In this document: one piece after another, positions 48,727 to 59,619 of the stretch | Layout: every line of letters begins with the position of its first letter | How positions within the stretch are numbered: position 1 is the first letter of the stretch | NCBI GenBank assembly: GCA_020433455.1 | Contig: JAGRCP010000048.1 | Span: 1 to 64,000, forward strand | DNA length: 64,000 bases | Reading direction: 5' to 3' | DNA from: Caldilineaceae bacterium | Lineage (GTDB): Bacteria > Chloroflexota > Anaerolineae > Caldilineales > Caldilineaceae | Notes under the pieces: model-generated | What the model was told of the DNA's origin: nothing | The model's database searches: none | What the model saw: only the letters and a program-made list of their open reading frames with translations | Translations under genes and position numbers: made by a program

Positions 48727-48759
48727 GTAAGACTTTACGTTCGTCCCGCGTGCTTTGGT

Positions 48760-50466
<1,707 letters not shown>

Positions 50467-50892
50467 CTACAATTCGTTCTCCTTGTATAGTTGGACTTGT
50501 TGTTTTATGTATGATCTGGGTGCGCGCTGTCACCCTCTCTAAACCTTATTTAGGGCTGCCGCCCATGCGTTATTTATAGACGCACGCGCTCAATTTGCTG
50601 TGCCGCCGGCACACATACGCCACACTGTGCGACTGTCCAAAAGGGAAATGGTCGATCATCAAGCGAAGCATATTCTCTGCGGCCCTGTTTCGGCCAAGCT
50701 GTCTGCCTGCAACGGTTTGTCTCCTGCCGCCAAAGAGCGGGCAAAGCTTGGCTATCCGCAGCCCATCAGATATTATACCATTCCTGAGCCGACACGTAAA
50801 TTTTTGCGCTTGGACTATTCATCATTCTTTCAGACGCCGGAGGTCAATGATCCCCTGATGGCTCGCCAGACAGACGGCCGGTATTATACTCC
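50467..50892. other. 426-bp intergenic region with leader/promoter
   Basis: Divergent region between rnj and the HTH-TPR gene. It holds the rnj leader with ribosome site (50467-50490), a short inverted repeat TGTGCCGCCGGCACA near 50598, and the promoter candidate listed next. Small frames here are not gene-like. Confidence 0.6.
50748..50776 (+). promoter_or_regulatory. promoter of HTH-TPR gene
   Basis: TTGGCT (50748-50753), 17-bp spacer, TATTAT (50771-50776), plus strand. Gives a leader of about 110 nt before the ATG at 50893. No Shine-Dalgarno sequence is seen at that ATG. Confidence 0.45.
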
Positions 50893-52746
50893 ATGCTGAC
50901 TTTTGCTCAATTGCTTTGCCAATACATGGAACGGAGCGGCATCTCGGATGCGGAACTGGCGCGCTCGGTCGGCGTGCGTCGCCAAACCATCTTTCGCTGG
51001 AAGCAGGGGTTGGTCAAGCGGCCGCGCTTCCGCGAGGATGTCCTCGCTGTGGCCGCGCGCCTGCGCCTGACCTCTCCCGAGCGCGATGCCCTTTTGCTGT
51101 CAGTCGGCTTTCAGCCCGAAGACCCGGATGGACTTGTAGCGGAGGCGGAGGCGGGAACTGAGGGGGAGACAGGCGTGACGCCCGCGGCCGATTCCCCCTC
51201 AGACGCGGCGCCTGATTTGGCATCAGACCCGGCTGGGACGCCGTCGGAGCTGTCAAGCGGACTTGAGCCTGTAAGCGACTCGGCCGGGCAGCCGGAAGCG
51301 GAGGACGTGACAGGCGCGCCCGGGCAGGAAGATACGCCGGATAAGCGGTCGGCGCGTCGCCTTTTGGGTATGGCTGGGGTGGTCCTGCTTGTCCTGCTGA
51401 TCGGCTTTGCCGGCCTGCGCTTCTTGAATCGGCCAACGCCTTCGCCGTCTCCTTCCGCTACCGCCTCAGCCACGGAAGTCGCTTCGCCCACCGACGCTGC
51501 AAGCGGGCAATCCGTCCTGGTCGCCGGGCCGGATGAGACCCTGCTTCTGGTGGCCGAGTTCTCCAATTACGGCGTGGAGCAGGGCTTTAACGTGGCCGGC
51601 CGCATCAGCGAAGCGCTCATGGGCGAGATCAACCAGGCCGCGCTGGAGCGAACCCGGGTGGCCGTCTGGCCTCAGCCGGTGGACGATGGGGCGGACGCCG
51701 CAGCCGCCCTGGCCGAGAGCGGCGCGGCCGCGTTGGTCTGGGGCGAATATGACAGCGGCCGGGTGCGGGTCAACATCGCCCAACCCGGCTCCGATGAAGG
51801 GCCCGGCTGGGTGCGTTTTCTCTCCTCGCCCGGCGACCTGGCTTCCATTATCAACATCGATTTGCCCAACGAAACGCGTTTGCTGGCGCTTACAACCCTG
51901 GGCCAACTCTTCCGGGAACAGGGTGAGTACGTATCGGCCCGCAGCGCGTTTAAGCGTGCGCTGGATCTCCATCCCGACGAGGCGGATACAGAGGCCCTGC
52001 TCCACTTTCTTCTGGCCACCGTGCTGGAGCGGGGCGAAGACGGCGATCCGGCCGCGGCCATCAGCGAATACAGCCGGGTGATTCCCCTGCGTCCCGAGTG
52101 GGTGAACGCGCGCTATAACCGGGGCAGCGCCTATCTTCAGCGCTACTACAGCGGCGGCGAGCCGGACCTGCTGGACGCGGCCATTGCGGATTTCGGCTGG
52201 GTGTTGGAGCGGGAGCCCGCGTTCAGCGACGCGTTCCTCAACCGGGGCATCGCCTATTATGAACGCAACCAGCCCGGCGATCTGGATCATGCGAACGCGG
52301 ACATGACCGCGGCCCTGGCCCGCTCGCCCAACTCATACCGGGTTTACTTCAACCGCGGCCTGCTCAACATCCGCCGCGACGATCCCCAGTGGCAGAGCGA
52401 CCTGACCCGGGCCTTGCAGCGCAATCCCGGTTATGCGCCCATCCACAGCGCCCTGTGCTGGGGCTATGCGTTGGATGAGGAGCCCGAGGAAGCTCTCCCC
52501 CACTGCCAGGAGGCGCTGAGCCTGGACCCCGCCGCTAACGTGCATGACTCGTTGGGTATCGTCTATGCCCAGTTGGGGCGCAGGCAAGCAGCGCTGGCCG
52601 AATTTGAGGCGTATCTGACCTGGTTGCGCACGCTTCCGCCCCAGGCCCTTGCCCTCCTGAACGGACCGCTGGTGGAAGCGTGGATTGACGCGCTGGAGGC
52701 GGGCGACATGCCCTTCAATCAGGCCGCGCTGGACAAATTGCGCTGA
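50893..52746 (+). CDS. HTH-TM-TPR regulatory membrane protein
   Basis: 617 residues. An XRE-type HTH (SDAELARSVGVRRQTIFRWKQG, residues about 17-38) is followed by a disordered acidic/Pro/Thr-rich stretch (about 80-155), a membrane helix (about 157-177), a globular region of unknown type (about 205-310), and TPR repeats (about 330-590, for example ALDLHPDEADTEALLHFLL). The layout resembles RodZ (cytoplasmic HTH, one membrane helix, outside domain) but with TPRs outside. May couple an extracytoplasmic TPR sensor to DNA or cytoskeleton binding. Confidence 0.8.
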   Translation: MLTFAQLLCQYMERSGISDAELARSVGVRRQTIFRWKQGLVKRPRFREDVLAVAARLRLTSPERDALLLSVGFQPEDPDGLVAEAEAGTEGETGVTPAADSPSDAAPDLASDPAGTPSELSSGLEPVSDSAGQPEAEDVTGAPGQEDTPDKRSARRLLGMAGVVLLVLLIGFAGLRFLNRPTPSPSPSATASATEVASPTDAASGQSVLVAGPDETLLLVAEFSNYGVEQGFNVAGRISEALMGEINQAALERTRVAVWPQPVDDGADAAAALAESGAAALVWGEYDSGRVRVNIAQPGSDEGPGWVRFLSSPGDLASIINIDLPNETRLLALTTLGQLFREQGEYVSARSAFKRALDLHPDEADTEALLHFLLATVLERGEDGDPAAAISEYSRVIPLRPEWVNARYNRGSAYLQRYYSGGEPDLLDAAIADFGWVLEREPAFSDAFLNRGIAYYERNQPGDLDHANADMTAALARSPNSYRVYFNRGLLNIRRDDPQWQSDLTRALQRNPGYAPIHSALCWGYALDEEPEEALPHCQEALSLDPAANVHDSLGIVYAQLGRRQAALAEFEAYLTWLRTLPPQALALLNGPLVEAWIDALEAGDMPFNQAALDKLR

Positions 52747-52755
52747 TAGTGCAAG

Positions 52756-52775
52756 CCAACCAATCAACAAATAAA
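52756..52775. repeat. CCAACCAATCAAC repeat at convergent junction
   Basis: CCAACCAATCAACAAATAAA, a roughly 8-bp A/C-rich repeat in the 40-bp gap between the HTH-TPR and azlD stops (convergent). Related to those near 30352 and 37868. Confidence 0.55.
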
Positions 52776-52786
52776 CGAGTTTTCCC

Positions 52787-53122
52787 TCACCCCATCGCCC
52801 CAATCAACACCCGCCACGCCAGGAAGGCGATCATCCCCACGACAATCGTGAGCAGCAGGTTCTTTGTGCGCCACGAGGTCAGCCCTGCAATGATTCCCGC
52901 GGCCAGATAGGCGTTCGTGTAGTCAAAATCAACGGAGCCGCCAGGCATGAGCAATGCCGGCGCGATAATCGCCGTAAGGACGGCCGGCGGAATGAACCGC
53001 ATGGCCTCCATGAGTCTATGGGGAAGCTCAAAGCGCCCCACCAGCGCCAGCACAGGATAGCGAACGCCGAAGGTCACAGCCGTCATGCCCAGGATCAACC
53101 AAAATTCTTGCTGCGACGTCAT
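52787..53122 (-). CDS. azlD: AzlD family branched-chain amino acid transport protein
   Basis: 111 residues and four helices of the AzlD type ([41 protein letters not shown]). Overlaps azlC by 4 nt. With AzlC it should export branched-chain amino acids or related compounds. A longer frame to 53377 is a shadow of azlC. Confidence 0.88.
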   Translation of the reverse strand: MTSQQEFWLILGMTAVTFGVRYPVLALVGRFELPHRLMEAMRFIPPAVLTAIIAPALLMPGGSVDFDYTNAYLAAGIIAGLTSWRTKNLLLTIVVGMIAFLAWRVLIGAMG

Positions 53123-53856
53123 GCTTTTGCCTTTCGTTTTTGCAGGAGTGCGCCTGTGGCCACGCCCAATAGGGTAGCGATGATAAGGCCGAGTTGATTG
53201 GGCAGGCTGTGGAAGAGCACGGCGCTGACGCCCGCAACCAGGACGCAAGCCACGACCGGGCGACTGCGCAGCATGGGGACCAGCATCCCGATGAAGGTAA
53301 CGGGCAGCGCGAAATCCAGTCCCCACGACGCGGGATCGGCAATGGCCTGCCCGGCGCGGATGCCGATGTACGTGCACAGTTGCCAGTTTGTGTACATGAA
53401 GAGGGCCGAACCCAGAAAGAACCAGTGCTTGTCGCGCGAATCGTCCGCCTGGGCGTAGCGGTCAATCACCACCAGATAACTTTCATCCGTGAGCCAGAAG
53501 CCCAGAAGCGCAAGCCAGCGCTGGGGCAGATGTTTCATATGGGGGGCGAGGGACGCGGCATAGAGGGCATGGCGCAGGTTAACGACGAAAGTTGTGAGCA
53601 CGATGATGGCTACGCCTGCGCCCGCCGCGGCCAGGCCCGCGGCCACAAACTGGGCCGATCCGGCGAAGACGAAGAGGGACATGGCCATCGTCGCCTGGGG
53701 TGACAGTCCGCCGTTCACCGCGACCGCGCCGAAGATGATGCCGAAGGGAATCGCGCCCACCACCAGGGGAAAGGTGGCGCGTACGCCCCGGCGAAATTCT
53801 TGCGCCCGATTGGCGGACCGGCTGTGTTCAGTTGTGGCAGAAGATGCGTGGGGCAT
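53119..53856 (-). CDS. azlC: AzlC family branched-chain amino acid exporter
   Basis: 245 residues and about six to seven helices. Motifs [38 protein letters not shown] and [11 protein letters not shown] are typical of AzlC. It is 36 bp after menD. Its start follows a hydrophilic N-terminus of about 25 residues; a later start is possible. Confidence 0.88.
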   Translation of the reverse strand: MPHASSATTEHSRSANRAQEFRRGVRATFPLVVGAIPFGIIFGAVAVNGGLSPQATMAMSLFVFAGSAQFVAAGLAAAGAGVAIIVLTTFVVNLRHALYAASLAPHMKHLPQRWLALLGFWLTDESYLVVIDRYAQADDSRDKHWFFLGSALFMYTNWQLCTYIGIRAGQAIADPASWGLDFALPVTFIGMLVPMLRSRPVVACVLVAGVSAVLFHSLPNQLGLIIATLLGVATGALLQKRKAKA

Positions 53857-53892
53857 GGAAGAAGATGCGCTCTGCTGTCTGATGCGCGGGGC

Positions 53893-55659
53893 TCAACGGC
53901 GATCCGCGCGGGTTTGTCCGCGGCCAATCCGGCTGACCAGCGTTCGCTGCATGCGGATATCCCGCGCGCTGTCGCTCTGCACTTCCAGGAGCGTGGTTTG
54001 CTTCCGGACCAACGCTTCGCTAAGCGCGCGGCGGAAGGCCGTCACGTCGTTTTGGGCTGCCTGGAAGCGGATATGCTTGAGCCCGTAGAGGGCCGCCGCG
54101 TGACTGAAATCCAGGCCATGGGGCGTGAGGAACAGTTCGGTAAAGAGCGGATCCAGCCGGGCTACGGGCAGGCGGCGAAAGATGCCGCCGCCGTTGTTGT
54201 TGAGGAGCGCAATGGTCATATTTTCCACCTTGTGCATCTGCAGGGCAAGCAGTCCGTTCATGTCGTGGTAAAACGAAATGTCACCGATGAGCAGGACTAC
54301 GGGCTGGTCCGGCACGGCCGCGGCTACGCCCAGCGCGCTGGAAATCACGCCGTCGATGCCGCTTGCGCCGCGATTCGCATAGACATACAGAGGCTTGGCC
54401 GCGGCTAGGGCAAATTGATCGACGTGACGAATGGGCAGGCTGTTGCCTACAAAAAGATGCGCGCCCGGCGGCAACTCTTCCGCCAGCGCGGCCACATACG
54501 CGGCGTCAAACGCTTCCTCGCTGAACGTAATTTCGGCTGCGGTCCGGGCCGCCGCGTCGGCCGTTTGCCATGGGTGCAGCCAATTTTCCGCGTCCGATGC
54601 AGGGGTCGGGCACGCGTCCAGCAGCGCCCGGCAGAGGGATGCTTCATCGCTCTGAAGAAAGTAGGTGGTCCGGTGGCTGTCATCGGCCCAGACGCCGTTG
54701 GCGCGTACGTGGATCTGCACATCAGGTTTGCTGCGAATGAGATATTCGTTGAGCCACTTTGAGGTCGGTACAGAGCCGAAGCGCAGTGTCAGCGTCGCAC
54801 GCGGCAAGGATTGGGCTGCGGCCGGGTTGAGGAAACCCTCATAGGCTGAGACGACCATCCCCGTTTCCGCCTGGGGGCCAAAGCGTACGCCGGAAATGGG
54901 ATCGGCCAGGAGCGGGTAGTGCAGCTTCCGCGCCAGTTCGGCTACGCCAAGCGGGAAATCGCCGCCGGGAGAGCGGGGCCCGCAGATAATGAGGCCCTGG
55001 GGATGTGCGGCGAGCAGCGCGGCGATATGGTTGATCTGATCAGGGGTCGGCTGGATAACGCCCTTGGCAATGGTTACCGCGGCGGAGGCTGTCGGCGTAT
55101 GGGCAAGTTCGTCCAGCGTCTCCGGCTCCAGAGGCTTGCGGAAGGGCAGGTTAAGGTGGACCGGACCTTTGACGATGCCGTTGGCCGTAGCGTAGGCGCG
55201 TGCGGCCAGGGTGCGTAGATTATTGCGCGCCACGGCCGGCGGATCCGCTTCCGGCAGCGCCACGTCCACCGCCCACAGAACCTGATCGCCGTAGAGCTTG
55301 ACCTGATCGATGGTTTGGTTGGCTCCGCTGTGGCGCAGTTCCGGCGGCCGATCCGATGTGAGGACAATGAGGGGTGCGTGAGATTGGCGCGCTTCGATGA
55401 CAGCGGCGAAAAACTCCGCCGCGGCCGTGCCCGACGTGCAGACCAATGCGACCGGTCGATCCTCAGCTAAGGCCATGCCCAGCGCGGCGAAGCCAGCGCT
55501 CCGCTCGTCGAGATGGAGGTAATGACGAATGCGGGGATGGCCGGCAAAAGCCAGGGTCAGCGGCGTTGAGCGGGAGCCGGGCGCGATCCAGACTGCATCC
55601 AGCCCGCACGCCGCCAGCTCCTCTACCAGGATAGCGGCCCAATGGTTATTTGCATTCAT
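53893..55659 (-). CDS. menD: SEPHCHC synthase (menaquinone biosynthesis)
   Basis: 588 residues, thiamine diphosphate enzyme. WIAPGSRSTPLTLAF and LVCTSGTAAAEFFAAV are MenD motifs; the catalytic Mg/ThDP motif is GDISFYHDMNGLL (GDx...N), preceded by YANRGASGIDGVISSALG. It condenses isochorismate with 2-oxoglutarate. menF is two genes upstream. A 44-bp palindrome is found in the gap to the LURP-one-like gene. Confidence 0.94.
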   Translation of the reverse strand: MNANNHWAAILVEELAACGLDAVWIAPGSRSTPLTLAFAGHPRIRHYLHLDERSAGFAALGMALAEDRPVALVCTSGTAAAEFFAAVIEARQSHAPLIVLTSDRPPELRHSGANQTIDQVKLYGDQVLWAVDVALPEADPPAVARNNLRTLAARAYATANGIVKGPVHLNLPFRKPLEPETLDELAHTPTASAAVTIAKGVIQPTPDQINHIAALLAAHPQGLIICGPRSPGGDFPLGVAELARKLHYPLLADPISGVRFGPQAETGMVVSAYEGFLNPAAAQSLPRATLTLRFGSVPTSKWLNEYLIRSKPDVQIHVRANGVWADDSHRTTYFLQSDEASLCRALLDACPTPASDAENWLHPWQTADAAARTAAEITFSEEAFDAAYVAALAEELPPGAHLFVGNSLPIRHVDQFALAAAKPLYVYANRGASGIDGVISSALGVAAAVPDQPVVLLIGDISFYHDMNGLLALQMHKVENMTIALLNNNGGGIFRRLPVARLDPLFTELFLTPHGLDFSHAAALYGLKHIRFQAAQNDVTAFRRALSEALVRKQTTLLEVQSDSARDIRMQRTLVSRIGRGQTRADRR

Positions 55660-55693
55660 GAAGGGTTTTCAATCGGAGTATTCGGGATGATTG

Positions 55694-55737
55694 ACGGATT
55701 CACGCTGATCTTTTGCAAAAGATCAGCGTGAATCCGT
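55694..55737. repeat. perfect 44-bp palindrome
   Basis: Arms of 22 bp (55694-55715 and 55716-55737) without a loop; the left arm begins ACGGATTCACGCTGATC and the centre reads TTTTGCAAAA. It sits 7 bp beyond the stop of the LURP-one-like gene and 34 bp upstream of the menD start. It could be a terminator or operator; no T-run follows on the minus strand. Confidence 0.92.
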
Positions 55738-55744
55738 TTGGGCG

Positions 55745-56248
55745 TCAGTCTTTTGTCGCCAGGGCATCAATGACGACGGTGACGGCCAGGGCCAATGCCG
55801 CGTCTTCACCCGGCTTCACGTCAACGCCATAGGTGTCGGTGAGGCGGAACCAGCGCTTTGAAACTTCGGCGACTACGTCAAGGCCCCGCTGGATGATATA
55901 TTCATGGGCCAATAGATCGCCCTGCGCGACCCAGTTATGGCCGCCGGCGATATCGATATGCCATTTGCTGCCCAGCGGCGAAATGAGCGCCTTGTGAACC
56001 GTGGCGGCAGTATGGCCGGATGCACTCTCGATGGCCATTGTTTTGCGCACGTTCATGAGCTTTTCCTGGATCTTGTACAACTCCTGACCTTCGGCATTCG
56101 CAAAGATCAATGTTTCCCGGACCCTCAGTAATTTTCCCGTGACGGAAAAGGCGCGCTGTCCATGCTGATCCTCGATCCAATAGCGCTCTCGAATGGTGAG
56201 AAGGCCCTGCTTCATGCGGTAACGGTTGTCCTGATTCAAGAGTCCCAT
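55745..56248 (-). CDS. LURP-one-related (LOR/scramblase-like) protein
   Basis: 167 residues from an ATG behind AGAGGAG. YRMKQGLLTIRERYWIEDQHGQRAFSVTGKLLRVRETLIFANAEGQELYKIQEKLMNVRKTMAIE matches the LOR/Tubby-like beta-barrel fold found in bacteria and plants; no membrane helix. Function unknown. Lies between menF and menD, same strand. Confidence 0.8.
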   Translation of the reverse strand: MGLLNQDNRYRMKQGLLTIRERYWIEDQHGQRAFSVTGKLLRVRETLIFANAEGQELYKIQEKLMNVRKTMAIESASGHTAATVHKALISPLGSKWHIDIAGGHNWVAQGDLLAHEYIIQRGLDVVAEVSKRWFRLTDTYGVDVKPGEDAALALAVTVVIDALATKD

Positions 56249-56322
56249 TTTTTTTGTCTCCTCTAATCGTTGGATGAGCAAGATCTGATCTGTTGACCAC
56301 AAATTACATCAAAAGCCGGAAA

Positions 56323-57723
56323 TCAGCGAATATCCGCCACGCCTATCGCCTCCAGCATGGGGCGAAATTTCCAGCCGGTCTCGTCCCACTCTTTTTCGGC
56401 GATGGACCCGGCGACAATGCCCGCGCCCGCATAGAGCCAGGCCCGACTTTGCTGGGCCACGGCCGAACGGATGGCTACGGCAAAGGTTCCGTCCAGCTCG
56501 GCGTTGATCCAGCCTACGGGGGCGGCGTACCAGCCCCGGGGCGCCGGTTCTACGGTACGTATGAAGGGGAGCGCAATGTTCCGCGGCGTACCGCCCAAAG
56601 CGGGCGTAGGGTGGAGCAGGTTCACCATGGGCAGGATGCCGTGCGGCGCTTGCAGCACGCCCTGAACCGGCGTATAGAGATGCTGAATGTTGTTTAGGCG
56701 CAGGATGGTCGGCGCGTCGGCCGCCGTCAGCTCCGCGGTGACGGGCGCAAGCCGCTTGCGCAATGCGCTGACTACCAGTTGATGTTCGCGCCGATCCTTG
56801 GCGGAATTGAGCAGCGCCGCCGCCAGCGCTTCATCCTCCGCCCTTGTTGCGCCCCGCTGAATTGACCCGGCCAGCGCCATGGATTCAAGTTCGACGCCGT
56901 GGGTGGCGGCCAACAGTTCAGGCGTTGCCCCAAAGAACGCATGATAGGGCCGGGGCTCAAAGAGGAAGACGAAGCAGTCCGGGTAGCGGGTCAACAGGCG
57001 GTCAAGCGCAGGCGTGACCGCGATGCGTTGGGCCTGCCGCACTTCGCAGATGCGGGAGAGGACGACTTTTTCCAACGGCGTCGTCGCAAACTGTTCCAGC
57101 GCCTGATCGATCATCGCGGTCCAGCTTGCCTGATCCAGGGGATAGCGCAGTTCGGAGGCTGGATCATGATCCGGGTCGGGCCTGGAAACGGCCGCGCGCA
57201 ACTCGTCCAGCCAGATGGACAGGGCCGCGTCCAACTGCTCCACGGCGTCGTCAAGCGCCTCATCGGCGGCAACGAGCGCGCTGAGGGTGAGCCGACTCGT
57301 TGCGTCGGCGCGGGTAAGCTGCAGGTGGGGCAAAATAAAGTGGCCCGGATTGAAGCCCGTCCACGCTTCATCGGGCACGAAGTCATCCCGGAAGGCGAAG
57401 CCGCCAAAGAGGCGCGGTTGCGCGTTCGGATCGTCCACGCGGGAGAGTTCGGCGTGCTGAAAAAGCGCTCGGGCCTGGCGCTCAATCGCCCCGACCCGGG
57501 CTTCACCCCACCCCATCAACTCTACGGCCACGCCCATGCCGGCCAGCGTCTCTCCCGTGCGTCCGTCATGCCAGAAAAAGCGCTCCCGTCCTTGCGCATG
57601 ACGGAGAAAGTCCAGGGGCGCAAGGTTCGGGGCCGCCTTACTCACGCTGACCAGGCGGCCGTTCAGGCGGAAGTCATACTCGTTGGGGGCAAGATGGCGC
57701 ATGGGCGGCGCGGGATCGGGCAT
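56323..57723 (-). CDS. menF: isochorismate synthase
   Basis: 466 residues of the chorismate-binding family. Signatures are EKVVLSRICEVRQ, ALAGSIQRGATRAEDE, and the C-terminal HPTPALGGTPRNIAL...EPAPRGWYAAPVGW. It converts chorismate to isochorismate, the first menaquinone step. The ATG at 57723 lies 2 bp after the TetR stop; a longer frame overlaps TetR and is not used. Confidence 0.92.
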   Translation of the reverse strand: MPDPAPPMRHLAPNEYDFRLNGRLVSVSKAAPNLAPLDFLRHAQGRERFFWHDGRTGETLAGMGVAVELMGWGEARVGAIERQARALFQHAELSRVDDPNAQPRLFGGFAFRDDFVPDEAWTGFNPGHFILPHLQLTRADATSRLTLSALVAADEALDDAVEQLDAALSIWLDELRAAVSRPDPDHDPASELRYPLDQASWTAMIDQALEQFATTPLEKVVLSRICEVRQAQRIAVTPALDRLLTRYPDCFVFLFEPRPYHAFFGATPELLAATHGVELESMALAGSIQRGATRAEDEALAAALLNSAKDRREHQLVVSALRKRLAPVTAELTAADAPTILRLNNIQHLYTPVQGVLQAPHGILPMVNLLHPTPALGGTPRNIALPFIRTVEPAPRGWYAAPVGWINAELDGTFAVAIRSAVAQQSRAWLYAGAGIVAGSIAEKEWDETGWKFRPMLEAIGVADIR

Positions 57724-57725
57724 GG

Positions 57726-58358
57726 TTACGGCGTCTCTGCCGGCGCTTGGCCGCGTACGTATCCCACGCTGCGCAAGAGGGTGGGCACCAACGTGTTGAC
57801 GATGCGCTGCGGTTCCGGATCGCCTGTATAGACCCAGCGGATGACCAGGTTGTAGATCGCGCCCATCCACGCGTGGGCGACGATGGCCGTGTCGATGGGC
57901 GCGATCTCGCCTTGTTCCACCGCCTCTTGCAGATATTGCTCGATGAGGCCGGCGAAGCGCTCATTTATATCAATGCGCTTCATTTCAAAGGTGTTGCCCA
58001 ATCCCGATGCCTGGACCAGGAGCACCTTGGCCTGGCGTCGATATTTGCCGAAGGTGGCCAGACACGCCTCCAGCGCGGCCTCCACCTTGGCCATGGCCGT
58101 CTCTTCGCCGCTGATGGCCTCGGTAATGCGCCGCTCCAGCAGATTGGCGAATTGGTCCACCAGCGCCAGGAATAGGCGCTCTTTGTTGGGAAAGTAGAAG
58201 TAGATGGAGCCTTTGGACGTGTGAGATTCGTCGGCGATCTCGTCCAGCCGCGTGTCGTGATAGCCTTTGCGCGCAAAGGCGTTGAGCGCCGCGTCGAGGA
58301 TGCTGCTGCGGGTGCGCTCAGGATCCCGGGTTTTGGTGCGGGCGTTGTCGGTGGTCAT
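57726..58358 (-). CDS. TetR family regulator
   Basis: 211 residues from an ATG behind AAGGAG. N-terminal HTH (RSSILDAALNAFARKGYHDTRLDEIADESHTSKGSIYFYFPNKERLFLAL). The helical C-terminal part resembles FadR/QacR-type ligand binding domains. First gene in the men row and probably autoregulated through the site at 58413. Ligand unknown. Confidence 0.9.
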   Translation of the reverse strand: MTTDNARTKTRDPERTRSSILDAALNAFARKGYHDTRLDEIADESHTSKGSIYFYFPNKERLFLALVDQFANLLERRITEAISGEETAMAKVEAALEACLATFGKYRRQAKVLLVQASGLGNTFEMKRIDINERFAGLIEQYLQEAVEQGEIAPIDTAIVAHAWMGAIYNLVIRWVYTGDPEPQRIVNTLVPTLLRSVGYVRGQAPAETP

Positions 58359-58398
58359 GGCGGCGTCTTTCTCCTTAAATGAGGCGAATTTAGCGCAA

Positions 58399-58426
58399 AT
58401 TATACCATACAAACCGACCGGTCAGT
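58399..58426 (-). promoter_or_regulatory. tetR promoter and likely TetR operator
   Basis: Minus strand extended -10 TGGTATAAT (TATAAT, 58399-58404). Just upstream of it ACCGACCGGTCAGT (58413-58426, core GACCGGTC) is a nearly perfect palindrome of the kind bound by TetR dimers; it covers the spacer and -35 region. Binding would block the promoter. Confidence 0.6.
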
Positions 58427-58481
58427 CTATTGTGTTTTCTACGATTTTTGAAGAGGGAACCGCACGGGCACCAGGCGTGGT

Positions 58482-58549
58482 GCAGGTCGGCGCTTCCTCG
58501 CCCGACCGGTTGCTGAACCGGAGCTGTCGGGCCGGAAGCGCCGACCTGC
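58482..58549. repeat. 68-nt nested hairpin (REP-like)
   Basis: Outer stem GCAGGTCGGCGCTTCC (58482-58497) with GGAAGCGCCGACCTGC (58534-58549), 16 bp perfect; middle stem CCCGA/TCGGG; inner CCGGTT-GCTG-AACCGG (58506-58521). Another stem, GCACCA/TGGTGC, lies at 58468-58483. Located between the dehydrogenase gene (minus, ends 58603) and tetR (minus, starts 58358). May be a terminator for the ABC operon or a repeated extragenic element. Confidence 0.75.
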
Positions 58550-58602
58550 TACACGAGATCCTGTTGAGCCGCACGGGACTCTGTAATCTGTAGCAGGTAA
58601 TG

Positions 58603-59493
58603 CTAGCGGCGCATTACCGTGACGCCCGCGTCCTCTTCCAGGGTCTTGATGAAGGCGGATGCATTTTCCTCGCCCCAGCCCTTGTTGACGCCGGCTTTGA
58701 TGTTCTCCCGGATCACCGCAACCGCGGGGATGGGCGCATTGAGGTCCTGGGCAAAGCTGCTGATGAGGTTGGCATCCTTGAGCATGAGCTTGAGTGCGAA
58801 GTTGGTGCTGAAGTCCCGGTCGATGAGGGCGGCGCCTACGCCGTCGAAGATGGGCGACTTGAAGTCGGTGACGTGAAGCACGCCCAGCACGTCCTCGGGA
58901 TCCAGTCCCGCTTTCGTGGCCAGGATCATGGCCTCGCCTATGGCTTCCAATTGCGAGGCGACGACCAGATTGCCCACCAGCTTCATGGACGCGCCCATGC
59001 CGTTTCCGCCCATATAATGGGTGGTTTCGCTCATGGCCTCGAGAATGGGAAGCATTTCGTCATAGAGCGTGCGATCGCCGCCTACCACAATCCACAGACC
59101 GCCTGCCGCGGCTTCGTTTTTGCTGCCGAAGACGGGCGCATCCAGAAAGCGTACGCCCCGCTCCGCATAGGCCGCGGCTTCGGCCCGGCTGGTGTCAGGG
59201 TGAAGCGTGGTGAGATCAATGACGATCTGCCCTTCGCGCACGTTCTCCAGCACGCCGCCCGCGCCGAAAACGAGATCCGTGACGGCCGCGTCATCGCTGA
59301 GGCAATAGAGGATCACGTCGGCGTCCGCCACCGCTGCGCCGATGTCTGCGGCCTGGCCGGCGCCCTGTTCCACCAGGGGGGCGCAGCGTTCGGCTGTGCG
59401 ATTCCACACCGTTACCGGGTAGCCGGCCTTGAGCAGGTTGGCGGCCATGCCCCGCCCCATGATGCCCATGCCCAGATAAGCAAGCTTTTGCAT
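58603..59493 (-). CDS. NAD(P)-dependent oxidoreductase, 3-hydroxyisobutyrate dehydrogenase family
   Basis: 296 residues. N-terminal [29 protein letters not shown] (Rossmann, GxGxxG), [14 protein letters not shown] substrate loop, and [13 protein letters not shown] with the catalytic Lys. These act on beta-hydroxyacids (hydroxyisobutyrate, tartronate semialdehyde, succinic semialdehyde). It follows the sugar ABC operon with a 126-bp gap, so a role in using the imported sugar or its breakdown product is possible. Confidence 0.88.
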   Translation of the reverse strand: MQKLAYLGMGIMGRGMAANLLKAGYPVTVWNRTAERCAPLVEQGAGQAADIGAAVADADVILYCLSDDAAVTDLVFGAGGVLENVREGQIVIDLTTLHPDTSRAEAAAYAERGVRFLDAPVFGSKNEAAAGGLWIVVGGDRTLYDEMLPILEAMSETTHYMGGNGMGASMKLVGNLVVASQLEAIGEAMILATKAGLDPEDVLGVLHVTDFKSPIFDGVGAALIDRDFSTNFALKLMLKDANLISSFAQDLNAPIPAVAVIRENIKAGVNKGWGEENASAFIKTLEEDAGVTVMRR

Positions 59494-59619
59494 AAAATTG
59501 ATTCCTTTCAGTGGCGCATCGAACGCGGATGCTATTTCAAGACGGCGTACATATGACGACGGAAATAGCGCCGTTCTGCCTCTGGCAGGAACCGGGGGGC
59601 TTCTTTCCGCCGGGATTTA
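59494..59619. other. 126-bp intergenic stretch, nothing recognised
   Basis: No gene or strong hairpin found; it holds the dehydrogenase leader. Confidence 0.5.

Noticed and set aside
50600-50899. 99-codon plus-strand frame between rnj and HTH-TPR genes
   Set aside because: No ribosome site or family match, and it overlaps the promoter of the next gene.
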